Assembly (NCBI RefSeq): GCF_902167145.1
Contig: NC_050104.1
Coordinates: 110,495,849 to 110,559,848 of the forward strand
Source of the DNA: Zea mays
Taxonomy: Eukaryota; Streptophyta; Magnoliopsida; Poales; Poaceae
DNA length: 64,000 nucleotides
Direction: 5' to 3'
Shown: positions 45,911-59,533 of the stretch, one piece after another
Layout of the letters: the number at the start of each line of letters is the position of its first letter
Position numbering within the stretch: position 1 is the stretch's first letter
Notes under the pieces: model-generated
Told to the model about the DNA's origin: nothing
What the model saw: only the letters and a program-made list of their open reading frames with translations
Database searches by the model: none
Position numbers and translations under genes: made by a program

Positions 45911-46447
45911 TAGAGATGGCAATGGGTACCCGAAACCCGAATACCCAACGGGTTTTACCCGATATGAAGGCAGGTACGGAATGATTTCTCTACCCGCAGG
46001 TATGTTAATGGGTAAAAACCTCTACCCGTTGGGTAGACGGGTATGAGTACGGGTTGGAACTACCCATACCCGTCTACCCATGGGTAAAATATACCCGCAT
46101 CAATACAACTATAACCATCTAATAGAGACCATCTTAGTTAAAATAAAACCCTTCTCTAGCTATCATTTGTCTAGATACCAAGTTATGTAATCGTATGATT
46201 TGTTATATGTGAAGTTGAAGTTGTTTTTATATGTTTATTTAATATTTTGAGTGATTGGTATATTAGAATTTAAGACTTTCCTAGCGGGTACGGATTACCC
46301 GACGGGTAAAAATACCCGTGCGGGTACGGGTATGGGTAAAATTTTATACCCGCGAGTATATATGGGTAACTCGACGGGTAGAATTTTTTTATGGGTACGA
46401 GTATGGAATGGTACTACCCGACGAGTATGTACCCGTTGCCATCCCTA
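45911..46447. mobile_element. hAT-type non-autonomous element
   Basis: Inverted ends TAGAGATGGCAATGGGTAC and TAGGGATGGCAACGGGTAC, flanked by a perfect 8-bp duplication GAGAGGAC (45903-45910 and 46448-46455). The 537-bp element has many TACCCG/CGGGTA words in both subterminal parts, probably transposase-binding repeats. It has no coding capacity. Confidence 0.85.
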
Positions 46448-46455
46448 GAGAGGAC

Positions 46456-48217
46456 AAGGCGACAATGAGAGGATAGTTCAGTTCTCTGCTCATTTTTTCC
46501 ACCCCTTTTGCTCAACACCCCCTCAAACGTCAGCTCTGGAACAAAAGGTAAATGTATGATTTACATATGTAAAATTTATGTTTACCGATGTTAAATTTAT
46601 ACCAGTTATTTGTGCATTTAGTTATGCTTATAGATATAACATTTATGAAAAAATGACACTATTATATGATGACACACATTTTTTCCTAAACATAGTCATT
46701 GTTTTCTTTGTTTTTGGTGTTAGTAAGTTAAATTTTATGAGTACATATGAGAAAATATTGTATAATGACAATATTATATGGTTACAATCATTTTTTATAT
46801 AGCTACACCTTTTCACAACATATATAGTTTTTTCTGACGTTTTATGCATTTTCGTGACCTAGGCATACCTTTGCTTTTAATGTATACAACTATGTTAATT
46901 TTTTTAGTTTAATGAGTTTCATGATGTTAATATTATCAACCTATTTATTATAATTGCTATAAAGGATATTTTGTATGACTATAGGTGCTAAAATCTATGA
47001 TAAATATAATATGTATGTGTGCACTCAATAACACACAACTTTTTTGGTTAATCCCTTTATCATATCATTATGTTTAAATTTACCATGATCATTCTGGTAT
47101 ATCATAACACTCACATTCACATATGAAGTCTGTTGACCGACCACCATCAATCCTAAACTTATCACAATTGAATCAAGCCAGGAGATTTTTAGTGTGGATA
47201 TACCACGGACCGCTTGAGATGTTACAAACCAAAACACATCAATAGATGCTACCGATGGATCATCACAGCAGCTGTAACATTGTAATTCCACTTAGCATGA
47301 ACATAATACTGGCCTGTCAGTGTCTGTATATATTCGCAAAGGTATCAAGAGATCTGCTGGCCGGGGACGCAAATCATTGGATGACTCTTCAAATCCAAAG
47401 AACGACGATGACTTCATGCCTCCCCTAAAGGGCAAGTGTCGCGTTACTTTTGATGACCTGTTGCGTCTTGCGTATGGATCGAAGGGATTTAGGAGATTAC
47501 ATCCCTTTCTTAGAGGGTGTAAATGGTATGAATATTATATGTCTATATTCGAATTCGATCTGCTTAAGGGCTTGCTCGATTAGGGTGGATTGAGGGGATT
47601 AGAGACGATTAAATCCCTTCCTATTCAATTTTAAATAGGAAAGAGATTTAAATCCTCTCAATCCCCTGTAATCCCCACACAACCGAAACAAGACCTAAGA
47701 GGGCGAAGACCCGATCCGTATTCGAGCCCGGTATTCAGTATCTGATTCATATTCAATTTATATTCGTATATTCATAGTTGGATATTTAATAAGTCGACAT
47801 CCATTCTAATCTTATTCAACACAACTCGATAATATTCAAATCCGTATAGAAAATACGAAAACAAATATTGCAAAAACATTATTCGTCCGTATCCGATCCA
47901 ATTACACCCCTACCTCTTTTATTCAATTTTGACTAGCGAGAGATTTAATCCCCTTCGATCCGGACGCAATCGAACAAAACTTTATAGGCTAGTTTGGAAA
48001 CATAAATCTGCTTGGGTTCCCCTTTATTTCCGGGGTAATAAATATCTAGAAGTGATATTTGAGTAAGATATTTAGTTATTTGTGACAGATTTCTTTCCCT
48101 AGATTTAGCTTCCCTTGCTTCTAAACTAGATCTAATTGTCTTGTTCAATTACATGGATATTAGAGGGATGGAGAGATCCCTATCCGTACAAGCTCTAAAA
48201 TAGGAAGGGCTTTCGTA
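46456..48217. other. intergenic, one hairpin element, no gene seen
   Basis: AT-rich. 47568-47694 is a hairpin MITE-like element (GGATTGAGGGGATTAGAGA with an inverted partner TCTCAATCCCC). An exon-like stretch at 47341-47440 (GIKRSAGRGRKSLDDSSNPK) has an acceptor-like left border but no recognised family. Confidence 0.4.
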
Positions 48218-48282
48218 CAACTCCGAGTCTGGTGATCGATCTGCATCCTCAGATCAACTCCGAGTCTGGTGATCGATCTGCA
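48218..48282 (+). repeat. 28-bp direct repeat in the RDR6 promoter
   Basis: 48218-48245 and 48255-48282 are identical (CAACTCCGAGTCTGGTGATC...GCA), separated by nine bases. They end 10 bp upstream of the TATA box. Confidence 0.85.
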
Positions 48283-48292
48283 CCGTATCTAG

Positions 48293-48300
48293 TATAAATA
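48293..48300 (+). promoter_or_regulatory. TATA box of the RDR6-like gene
   Basis: TATAAATA, 57 bp before the start codon, implying a 5' leader of only about 25-35 nt. Confidence 0.7.
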
Positions 48301-48356
48301 TCGCCAAGCAGTTTTCTCCCTGCAGAAGAGAGGTATTCGAGGAGACGAGAGTAGCG

Positions 48357-51300
48357 ATGGCGCGCAGCCGTACTCGCAGCCCCGAGTCGACTCGCCGTCT
48401 TGCTCATCGCCTTCGCGCTATCAAGCCATCCAAGTCCAACCAACAGCATCCCCATCACGAACGTCGGCGGACTGCCGGACTCCGTCCGCCGGGACACAAC
48501 TTCGCCGAGGAGTGGCCGACGGGGCCAGCGACGCGGGCGATCCTGACCGGCTTCGACGCCGGCCTCTCGGCGCGTGGCCTCGCCGACGAGTTGGAGCGCG
48601 TGGCAGGCACCGTCTGGCGCTGCAGGATCAAGACTTCCGTCACACCGCCCGAGTCCTACCCGGACTTCCAGCTCTCAGTCCACACCGCCGCCGCCGCCGT
48701 ATTCCACCAGGACCAGGACGAGCCGCCGCGGGACGGTCGCGTGGCCCCTCATGCCTTCGTCCACTTCGAGCACCGCAATGCCGCGGACCGCGCTGGCGAC
48801 TTCTTCACGACGCGCATCCTCGCGCAGAGCAGACACCTGGTACATGGCCATGCGGCGCGCCGGCGGGATGGTGTCACCGACGCCGCCAAACCGATGCTCT
48901 TCCCCGACTCGCGCATCGAGATCGGCGACGTCGTGGCGCCGGACACCTTCCTCGTCGCGTGGCGCGGGACCGACGACAGCGCCTCGGCGCTCGACTTCGT
49001 GGTGGACCCGTCTGGCGGCAGCTGCCGGCTGCTGTTCGCCCGCTACACCGCCTTCACGTGCCCCGACAGGCGCCGGCCCGCGGCGCTGCTGTGCTGCGAC
49101 GTGAAGCTCGAATTCGCGCTCGCCCACGTCACCGAGGCCCTGGCGTTCCAGGCCGACGACTCGCTGGTCCTCCGGCTCTCCGCCGCGCCCCTCGTGTACT
49201 ACCGCACGTCGGGCGACGACGTCCACGGCCGCGTGCCCTTCCAACTCGTCGACGCCGACGACGACCCGTGGATACGGACCACCGACGTGACCCAGAGCGG
49301 CGCCATCGGCCGGTGCTTGGCGTACAGGGTCTCCTTCGCGGTGCAGTTCTGGCCGACGATGAGGGTCGCGCTGGAGTGCATGCAGAGGCAGGGGGTCCCC
49401 GTCCACGTACGCGACAGACGGTGTCGGGGCTTCACCGTGCTCGAGGAGGCAGGCTTGGTGCAGCCGATGCGGGACGCGTTCTTCTCCCCGCGGCACGAGC
49501 ACGACGACGACGCAGGGCTACGGTTCCCGGAGCTATACTTGGTCAACGTGCTGATGCACAACGGGGTAGTCAATCCGCACCAGATGACACCGGAGTTCTT
49601 CGGTTTGCTGATGAGGACACGCGAAGATGTGAACGTTGCTGCGCTGACGGAACTGTTCGGTGCAAAGCTTGGAGTCTGTGATAATCCATGCTGGAGGTTG
49701 AAGAACGCGCAGGACAGGGCTGCCAAGAATCTCGATCTTGTCTGTCGCAGCAGCAGCAGCAGCAGAAGAAGAAAGGCTAGTGATTGCGATGCTGAGGTCC
49801 GAAGGCTGATCGTCACTCCAACTAGGGAATACTGTATACCGCCTCAAGTGGAGCGCTCCAACCGCGTCATCCGACATTACCACGAGCTGTCAGATCGCTT
49901 CTTAAGGGTTACTTTTACGGACGAGGGTATGCTGCCGCTGAACCCTAACGCGCTGACCCTCCGTGCGGTGCCCTCGACGTCGACGCCCAGCACGTCCCGG
50001 CAGATGACAAGCGTCTACAGGCGTGTCCAGACGGCCCTGACGGAGGGGCTCATCATGTGTGGCAGGAGGTACTCGTTCCTCGCGTTCTCAGCCAGCCAGC
50101 TGAAGCAGAAGTCGGCCTGGTTCTTCGCGGAGGACGGAGCGACAACGGTGGCAGGCATAAAGGAGTGGATGGGGCAGTTCCCGATCAGGAACCCCGCGAA
50201 GCACGCCGCTCGGATGGGGCTGTGCTTCACGTCTTCCTACGCGACGGTGACGATGCAGCCCGGCGAGGTGGACGAGGACCTCGAGGACGTTACGCGCAAC
50301 GGGTACAACTTCTCCGACGGGATCGGGGTGATCACGGAGGACCTCGCGCTGGAGGTCGCCGAGATGCTGCCGCTGGCGGACAGGTTCGCCCCTTCCGCGT
50401 ACCAGATCAGGTACGCGGGGTTCAAGGGCGTCGTGGCTGTCTGGCCGCCGGGGCCGGGACAAGAAGACCGTGGGACGCGGAGGATGTCGCTTCGGCCCAG
50501 CATGAGGAAGTTCGAGTCCACGCACACCGTGCTGGAAGTGGTGTCCTGGACCAAGTTCCAGCCAGCGTTCTTGAACCGCCAGATCATAACGCTGCTCACC
50601 ACCCTGGGCGTTCCCGACGACGCCTTCTGGCAGCTGCAGGAAGCGATGCTAGGCAAGCTCAGGCGGGTTTTGTCAGACAGCGATGTGGCGTACGAGGTCG
50701 TGATCAACTCTTGCCCTGAGCAAGGAAGCACCGCAGGGCTGATGCTGGGCGCTGGCTTCGCTCCTGCGACTGAGCCACACCTGAGAGCGATGCTACTGGC
50801 CATCTGCACCTCGCAGATGCAGGGCCTTCTCAACAAAACGTGGATCTTTGTGCCCAAGGGAAGGTGGCTGATGGGCTGTCTCGACGAGTTTGGGATCCTT
50901 GAGCAGGGGCAGTGCTTTCTCCGGGTCTCGACGCCATCAGTCGGCAGCCGCTGCGTGAACCGTTCTCCGATATTTCCCTCGGAGTATAAGGGCGATGCCG
51001 ATGCACAGGTGATTACTGGTACGGTTGTGATGGCGAAGAACCCATGCCTTCATCCAGGGGACGTCCGTATCCTTGAAGCTGTGGATGTCCCTGATCTGTA
51101 TCACCTTGTCGACTGCTTCGTCTTCCCCAAGAAAGGTGAGAGGCCACACGCCGACGAAGCTTCCGGGAGCGACCTCGACGGCGACGTCTACTTCGTGACG
51201 TGGGACGAGAGCCTTGTACCTCCCGGGAGGAAGAGCTGCACCCCGATGGACTACTCCCCGGCTAAAACAAAGCAACTTCCACGCGACGTACACCAACAAG

Positions 51301-52178
51301 TAAGTACACAATACCACTTTGCTTCTTCCTTTGGTTTATCTTGCTGCCATAATACATCAAGTTAATGGATTTCTCGCGTGCTCGTGTTGTAACAGGATAC
51401 CATTGATTTCTACTTGGAGAGCATGGTATACGACAACCTTGGTCGAATATGCAACGCCCATGCTGCTCATGCTGATCGGAGCGACGACGGAGCGATGGAT
51501 CCCAAGTGCATCGAGTTGGCTCGGCTCGCATCTATCGCCGTGGACTCCGCCAAGACCGGGGAAATTGTAAGAATGCCACCAGCCCTTTCGCCAAAAGAGT
51601 ACCCCGACTTCATGGGGAAGGAGGACGCCATCTCTTACAGATCCGAAAAGATCCTTGGGAGGCTCTACCGGTCAGTCCTAGGGGAAAATGACGGCGATTT
51701 TCTGTCACGAGATGCATGCATTTCAGATGAGATTCGATACGACGCCGACCTAGAAGTCCTTGGCGCCTCAGACTTTCTTCAGGATGCTTGGCGATGCAGG
51801 TGCCTGTACGAAGCCCGACTGAATGCCCTGCTCGATCAATACGATGTGTGCAGTGAGGCTGAGCTCGTGACAGGGGAGATATGGTCACTTGCTGGATGCA
51901 GCAAGAAGTATCATCATCAATTAAAAGAGAGGATCAACTATGCGTACTCCAATCTCCACCAAGAGTTCCGGAGCATCTTTGAGAGCATTGATGCCTCTAC
52001 TGACAACAAAAACCTGGCGTATGAGATGAAGGCGTCCGCGTGGTACCAAGTAACGTATCACCCTGAAATCATCCGATCAAGGGAGCCTGGTGATGAGGAT
52101 GCACCTACGAGACTTAGCTTTGCATGGATCGCAGTTGATTACTTGGCACAAATAAAGATGAAGCGCCACGTAGACTAG
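48357..52178 (+). CDS. RDR6: RNA-dependent RNA polymerase, RDR6 (SGS2/SHOOTLESS2) type
   Basis: Two exons, 48357-51299 and 51396-52178, with a 96-bp GT/AG phase-0 intron at the position conserved in plant RDR6, just after the catalytic domain (HQ/DTIDF). The product is about 1241 residues; RDR6 proteins are usually about 1200. Residues about 60-150 match the RDR6 N-terminal region (VWRCRIKTSVTPPESYP). The middle shows DDPWIRTTDVTQSGAIGRCL, and SAWFFAEDG and GYNFSDGIGVIT lead the RdRP core. The catalytic loop is SGSDLDGDVYF with D939, D941 and D943, the DLDGD form of the alpha clade (RDR1/2/6). Exon 2 carries ICNAHAAHADRS, DFMGKED and KASAWYQVTYHPE. The enzyme copies cleaved RNAs into dsRNA for tasiRNA and transgene/virus silencing in cytoplasmic granules. 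No stop or frameshift seen. The first 50 residues (basic, Arg/Ser-rich) are not a conserved RDR6 start. Maize may carry more than one RDR6 copy; which one this is cannot be told here. Confidence 0.93.
51300..51395 (+). other. intron of the RDR6-like gene
   Basis: Donor CAA/GTAAGT at 51300 and acceptor GTAACAG/GAT at 51395. It is 96 bp, phase 0, and removes an in-frame stop after the donor. Confidence 0.92.
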
Positions 52179-52586
52179 GAGAACCTGGCAAGCAGCAATG
52201 CATTGGCTTGATACATACTACTATATATTTAAAGCACGACCACTACCATTTTGATTTTCGGAATGTATGATTTATCTAGAGTAATTATTAGAATTTGTAT
52301 GGTGCACGTGTGTTCACAAGCCTACATGTGAGCTGACATCTTCCGCTGTTATGTCATGAGACCTTATGTTGCTCTCTCCGCAACCCTAATCCTTGCTATA
52401 CTCTATTGTTCCTCTTCCTCGAAGCTGCTCTTGGGTCAGAAACAGTGAACCCATGCACTTGGAAGCAAGAGAGACAAATGACACGATAAAACATATGGCT
52501 AAGAGCTCAAATGTTTTGTCCTGTCTAACTACAGATACAATCATGCATTCAGTTACCTGCTACGTCCTCAAAATATTTCGTTCAAC
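52179..52586. other. RDR6 3' flank
   Basis: Presumably 3' UTR then intergenic DNA; AT-rich, no other gene. A clear AATAAA signal is not obvious. Confidence 0.4.
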
Positions 52587-53029
52587 CAGTGGTGGAACCA
52601 GGATTATACTAGTCGGGGCCAGATTGTGATACAATTACGATATAAAAATAAAATGAAGACATTTTTTAATTAAATTTGACTTAGCAACTGATACTTTCTA
52701 ATAGAATTCTAATATGCAAATACATAAGCAACATTATACTATATGCTATATATAGCAAGGAAACATGGTAAAATGTAGCTAGCTTGGCACCCCGGCTTGG
52801 CAGGTGGCCGCAAGCCTGCTTGACAACAATACCAAAGAAAGATAGATACACATGCGAGGTTTGAATGCATAAATATATGGCAAGTTCTGCGCCCTGATTC
52901 GATGTGACGCTGGCGTGCAACCAGAATACTGGTCTCATCCGATCCAGACATCCAACAGCCTCTATCTACGCTATAGTTGGTCACCCTTGGGTCGTAGCTC
53001 AGGCGGTTAGCATTCTAGATCCGCCCCTG
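52587..53029. mobile_element. hAT-like non-autonomous element
   Basis: Ends CAGTGGTGGAACCAGGAT and, inverted, CAGGGGCGGATCTAGAAT. The flanking 8-mers CGTTCAAC and CGTCCATT match at five of eight bases, so the duplication has decayed or the element is old. No coding capacity. Near the right end a TAGCTCAGGCGGTTAG stretch resembles a pol III A box. Confidence 0.6.
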
Positions 53030-54650
<1,621 letters not shown>

Positions 54651-54699
54651 ATAGTTAGAGAAAGCCTAGGCCGATCACCCCCTGTGACCTGGTCTAGCC

Positions 54700-57600
54700 T
54701 GTAACACCCCAGGTGTTTATATTCCGCTCGACAACGAGTATGGATTTAAGCACGTGATATCAGTAAATAAAATGGACATTAAGATCTAATCATCTTCGCT
54801 TATCGCGATTTTTATATCGCATCTGTTTTGTCTGTCGCGAGTTCGACGTCATTTTTATCTATCCGGGCTCTTCCGAAATTTTCGTGTTGTTCGGAACATA
54901 GTCGTTCCAAAAATTGGTGTGTCCGGTGATTATTTAAAATACATCGGTCGCGCAAATACAAATTCGGAAGCTCGATCTATTCTTACGATTTTATCCCGGG
55001 CAAATTAGTTTGAACTCGACGACTAAATTTTTCAGGGCAAAATAATTTGAATCGCGCAGTGTCTAAGAGAAATCTTGCGCGAGATTATGATCCAATTTAT
55101 CTTTCAGCACACTCTGTAAGGTAGTAAAATTAACTATGTTGAGATAACGGATAAAATTTCTCGAATTTCAAAATTAACCAAACATTGTTCCAATATTGTA
55201 TTCGATATCCAGTCCATTTAGACCTGACCAGATCCAAATCCTCAGATATAGATAATGAGTAAAATTCATCTTAATTCCAGAGTATTTCCTAAATCAATGC
55301 TATCTAAATTATCGCAGGCCGAAAGTTCTTAATCTAGCTCCGACAGAGTCGCCCCAAATCTCTAGCCGAGACTAGATAGATATTTATTTATTCTTTTGTT
55401 ACAAGGATAAAGAAAAGGAATTACAAGTTTTATCATCCACATGTTAATTTGCAACATTTCTTATTTGAAGTACGTGTGTTTATCTGGGGTGGAAATATTC
55501 CACCGCTATTCCATCTCCCTTATCTCTAAACAAATCAGCTGTTGCCTCTCAGATTTTTATGGAGTACACAGGGCACCATTTTCCTCACGTATTCTCTGGT
55601 CTTATCCAAAGCCGTCGCCGTGGCTCGTTCCCGAAGAAACTGCACCAAAATTGCTCACGTTTCTGGGGGCTTATCCTTTTCCTTCGGTCACCATCGCATC
55701 CATTCTCGATCCCTCTACCTCTCGCATCCGGTGTCTGGCTGCCAGCCCCAGCGCTCGCCAACCTCATCTTCCCCGGCGTTTCCTCCCAGCTCCCTCCACC
55801 ATGCCGCTGCCATGGAACTCACTGCTCGGCCGCGCCCTGGCCATGCTCCCTGCGCTCGCCAGCCGTGCGCATCTCCCTCTGCGCGCGCGCGCCTGCGTCC
55901 TGCGCCGCGAACCCCGCCGTGGAGCTTCCCCGAGCTCGCCCCATGGCGCCCGGCCGAGCTCCTCCCTGCCGTGTTCTTGCTCGGCGTCCGGTTTTCCTGT
56001 GCGCCACGGTCTTCCTCCCCGAGCTCGCCCCAGCCCCTTGTATTCCCCATGGCCGGAGCTTCTTCCAGCTCCAGCTCGGATCCCTCTCCCATGGCTCTCT
56101 GCGTGCTAGCCGCTGCGCGCCCATCTATCTCTCGCGGATCTCCCTCCCCAGCTCCTCTCTGCTCGTGCCGTCGCCCAGCCTGTTGGCGCGCGCATGCTCC
56201 TCTCGCCGCGCCCCCCTGCTTCTCTTCCTCCCCTTCTCTCCTTGCTGCGTGCGCCCTGCGCTCTGCTCGCAGCGCCGCAGTTCTTTCTCCCGGCTCCCTC
56301 TGTCCGTTCTCGACCGCGCCTTGCACCGCCAGCCACGCCTCCCTGGCCATCATGGCGTCACTATTTCCTGTTGCGCCGCGACATCGTCGTGCTCGGGTGC
56401 TTAGTGTCGAGGTCGCCGCGCCATTGTCGTTCTGGCTTCCCTTGTCCTCGTGCGGGTTTTGGTCGTGTCCACATCTGAGACATCAACATCTGCATCCCAG
56501 CATCGTCATCGTTTCAGCAGCCTTGTTGCACCTTGCGATCACGCCGAAAGACGAAAGGGAAGCACCAGTGCCACGCTCGTCAAATCGGTGATATACGCAA
56601 GCCGGACAGCGTCGTCGATTTAATGGTTTCAATCCGGATTTAGCTTTGGTGAGCTAATTTATTATTTTTGTTAGCTGGTTTGATGAATGGCTTGGCTAGG
56701 TGTGTTAGTCGTGATGATCTTGTGACTATATTAGTGTGGTTCTAACACATCGTTTCATGCAGTGAGGTGATTGTGAAGTGGTCGCGTTAGGTGTTGAAAT
56801 CTAGATTTTAGATATAGATTTATGCGAAGAATATTAGTAGATTTATATGCAATATGATTATGCTAACTAGTAATGCGAAAAGTAAGTTTAGCGTTTGTTG
56901 ATAGTACTATCAGTGTTATTAGTGAGAGTTCTTATTGGTATGGTGAAAGTGATGCGTTGCCATAGTAGCGGATGTATTATCTAGGTTTATTAATAAATTA
57001 AATGTCATAAATAAATAATTGTTGTTACCCAAAATAATTAGGAAGCGAATAACATCGATAAGTCCGTTTTGGTAAAAACCTAAGAACTATCAATGGATAG
57101 TGCGTATAAGCGCTTTAAATCTTGGGTTGTTACGGAAATAGTTTTGTAAAACCCTATATCATATAATAATACTCTGCTTGTTAGATCCCGAGTGGTGTGA
57201 TGCGTTGTGGTGAAGTCTTGAAGTAGCTAACCTAAAGTGAACATGTGTCCCATGTTTAATGTGTTTAGTTATTGTTACCTAATGTTTGGGTTAGGTCTGA
57301 TTACCTCAAAGTTCATGATTGTATAAAATCAGAAGCATCTAGTGTTTATGCATATAAGTGTTTTAAACCTTTAAATTAAGATAAATACTATACTATAAAA
57401 TTCTATGCTTCTTAATAATGAGTTGTTTCTTAGTACTAAGAGTGGTGTTAATCATTCGGTAGGATATTCTAGTTCATGAGGTTGGATTTATGTGTAGCCT
57501 TTTTGATGCTTGAGTTCATCCGTTTAAATGAAAAAAATGTAATTGTGATACGTAGTGATATGTCAACATATAGTAATTGTTTTTAAATATTGCGGTACAT

Positions 57601-59518
57601 CAGGATTTGAATATTGCTAATGTTACTTGATGATTGGATTAGGTCCAATTGACTAGAACGTCATGTCTGATGTAGAGTTAAATATATCTAGTTGTTACAC
57701 ATAAGAATTGTGATGTCTTGCTTTAAGTCTGTATCCTCCTTAGTATAACTTATCTATCTTGCGCTATTTATGCTCCTATTCACTCATATGCAGTATGCAT
57801 ATCATCTAGGTACGTTAATTAATCACGTGATGTGAAGGACAAGAGCTGGATTAATCACAAGACGATGCTGATGGATGAAGCTAAAGTGGATGAATCAACC
57901 AAGTGCCAGGATGGGAGATACTCACCAAGTGATCGTCATTTAACAACACTAACATAGTGTTATCCCAGGCAAGCCCCGGTGCATTTGCCACCTCCTTCTG
58001 TTTTAAAAACTTTTATCACTTACCTGCTGCATTAGGTGATAGGAGTTGTGTGAATAAACAATTGATGCATTACCATTCCTTGGAATTTGATTATCCTCCT
58101 TGCTACCTGTTTTATAAAGAGAACCAATGAGGCTTAGCCCTGCCTAGAGAACTAAAACTTGATTCTTTTTAAAAGAATGCTGTGTAACACTGGTATGGGT
58201 TTGTTTTATGAAAAAGGACTTGTAATGGTGAGAGCATCATCTGCAGTGATGAATTCATCATTCAAGTATGGTACCTCTGTCAGGTACATGATTTGGGTGT
58301 TAAATAATAAGATGAGACCAGACGTTGAGCAGGAAAGGTCGCCCGTCTGTGTCGATTAAGGACCGTACCGAAAGTAGGCTTGCTGATCTAGGACCCTTTA
58401 ACTGGCCACATGCCTCGTCATGGGTAAGCTTAGCCTCGGTCGGACCAATACCAGAACAGCTCGCACGCACTGGGAGTGGAGAGATGGCGAGAGTAGCTTG
58501 TACCCTCCGTGGCAAGAGACTGGAAGGTGGGGTGCTGTACTCTCGGAAACATGGCGGGCACCATGGCGAGAGTAACGTGTACCAACCAGGCCAATGGCTG
58601 GACGGTGGAGTGCTGTGCTCTCGGGTCGCGTGAACCCGTTCTGGTCTTGAGAAAACCGGTGGCGAGTTGACATATGCAAGGGTTAAGTGCTACATATGTC
58701 GTGTGGTTGGAGATCCTCAGCTGAGTATTAATCGATTCGGATCGCCGTTACTTCTCGGATATGAAGACTGGATCACTGCCCTGCATCGTAGATAACAAGT
58801 GAAACTAAAGCTGCTAAAATGAAGCTAGTATAGGACAAGTGAATGCTCTAGATTAGGCAAATCTAGATTCAGGAAAAGTACTTAATTTGTGAAGTAAAAG
58901 TTTTGGCATAAGGATCCACTACTAGTAAGCTTTTCTGCAAAAATGAGTCTTTGAAACTTGATGAGCCTTACCTTGAATCCTTTTTAAACCAGCATACCCT
59001 TGAGAGTCTTTTCTTTAGTCGGGTAAGTCTTGCTGAGTAATTGCGTACTCAGGGCTTTATTCCCTGTTGTTTTTCAGGTTATAAGTTTGTTCTGTTGTGG
59101 ATGGTGCTAAGTGCCGGTGGGCTCGGCCTTCTTATATAAGTATATCCCATCTTTAGCTTCTTTATTGAGGATTGTCACTTAAGCTAGCATGTATTTGAAA
59201 ACCTATAAATATTTTATACATTTTAATTTGTAATTCTTTTGAATCATTTTCTCTTGTAATCACTCCGATAATTGTATAATGTAAAATTATTGTAACATGT
59301 AATCATTTTGTAATAAAGAATTTATTTCCGCTGCAAATGTTGGTGTGTGATTTGTATTTACTTAATCATGCGATCTTGGCGATAAGTCGTTTATCCGGGG
59401 TCCTCGGGGCACTCGGACAGATCCTGTTAAGTTGTTTGGTGCACACGCATAGCTGTCTGAGGTCTTTGAGACAAGGACAAGTGCATGTGGGCCTGATAAC
59501 TTGGGAGGTTCTGCGACA
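54700..59518 (+). repeat. 5' LTR, 4.8 kb
   Basis: Starts TGTAACACCCCAGGTG and ends GTTCTGCGACA, followed by the primer-binding site. Its length is well above most maize LTRs. A GC-rich segment (about 55590-56600) lacks stops in several frames on both strands, but shows no protein domain; I do not call a gene. Confidence 0.85.
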
Positions 59519-59520
59519 GC

Positions 59521-59533
59521 TGGTATCGGAGCT
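59521..59533 (+). other. primer-binding site
   Basis: TGGTATCGGAGCT two bases after the 5' LTR; complementary to initiator tRNA-Met, the same type as in the copia element. Confidence 0.85.

Noticed and set aside
48512..49681. 389-codon plus-strand frame overlapping RDR6
   Set aside because: Shifted-frame shadow of the GC-rich first RDR6 exon; Arg-rich nonsense with no domain.
52996..53020. Possible tRNA gene (TAGCTCAGGCGGTTAG)
   Set aside because: Only an A-box-like stretch; no anticodon arm or T arm follows before the hAT terminus.
55441..56591. Overlapping open frames up to 349 codons
   Set aside because: Inside an LTR, low-complexity Pro/Ser/Ala-rich in all frames and open on both strands; no domain.
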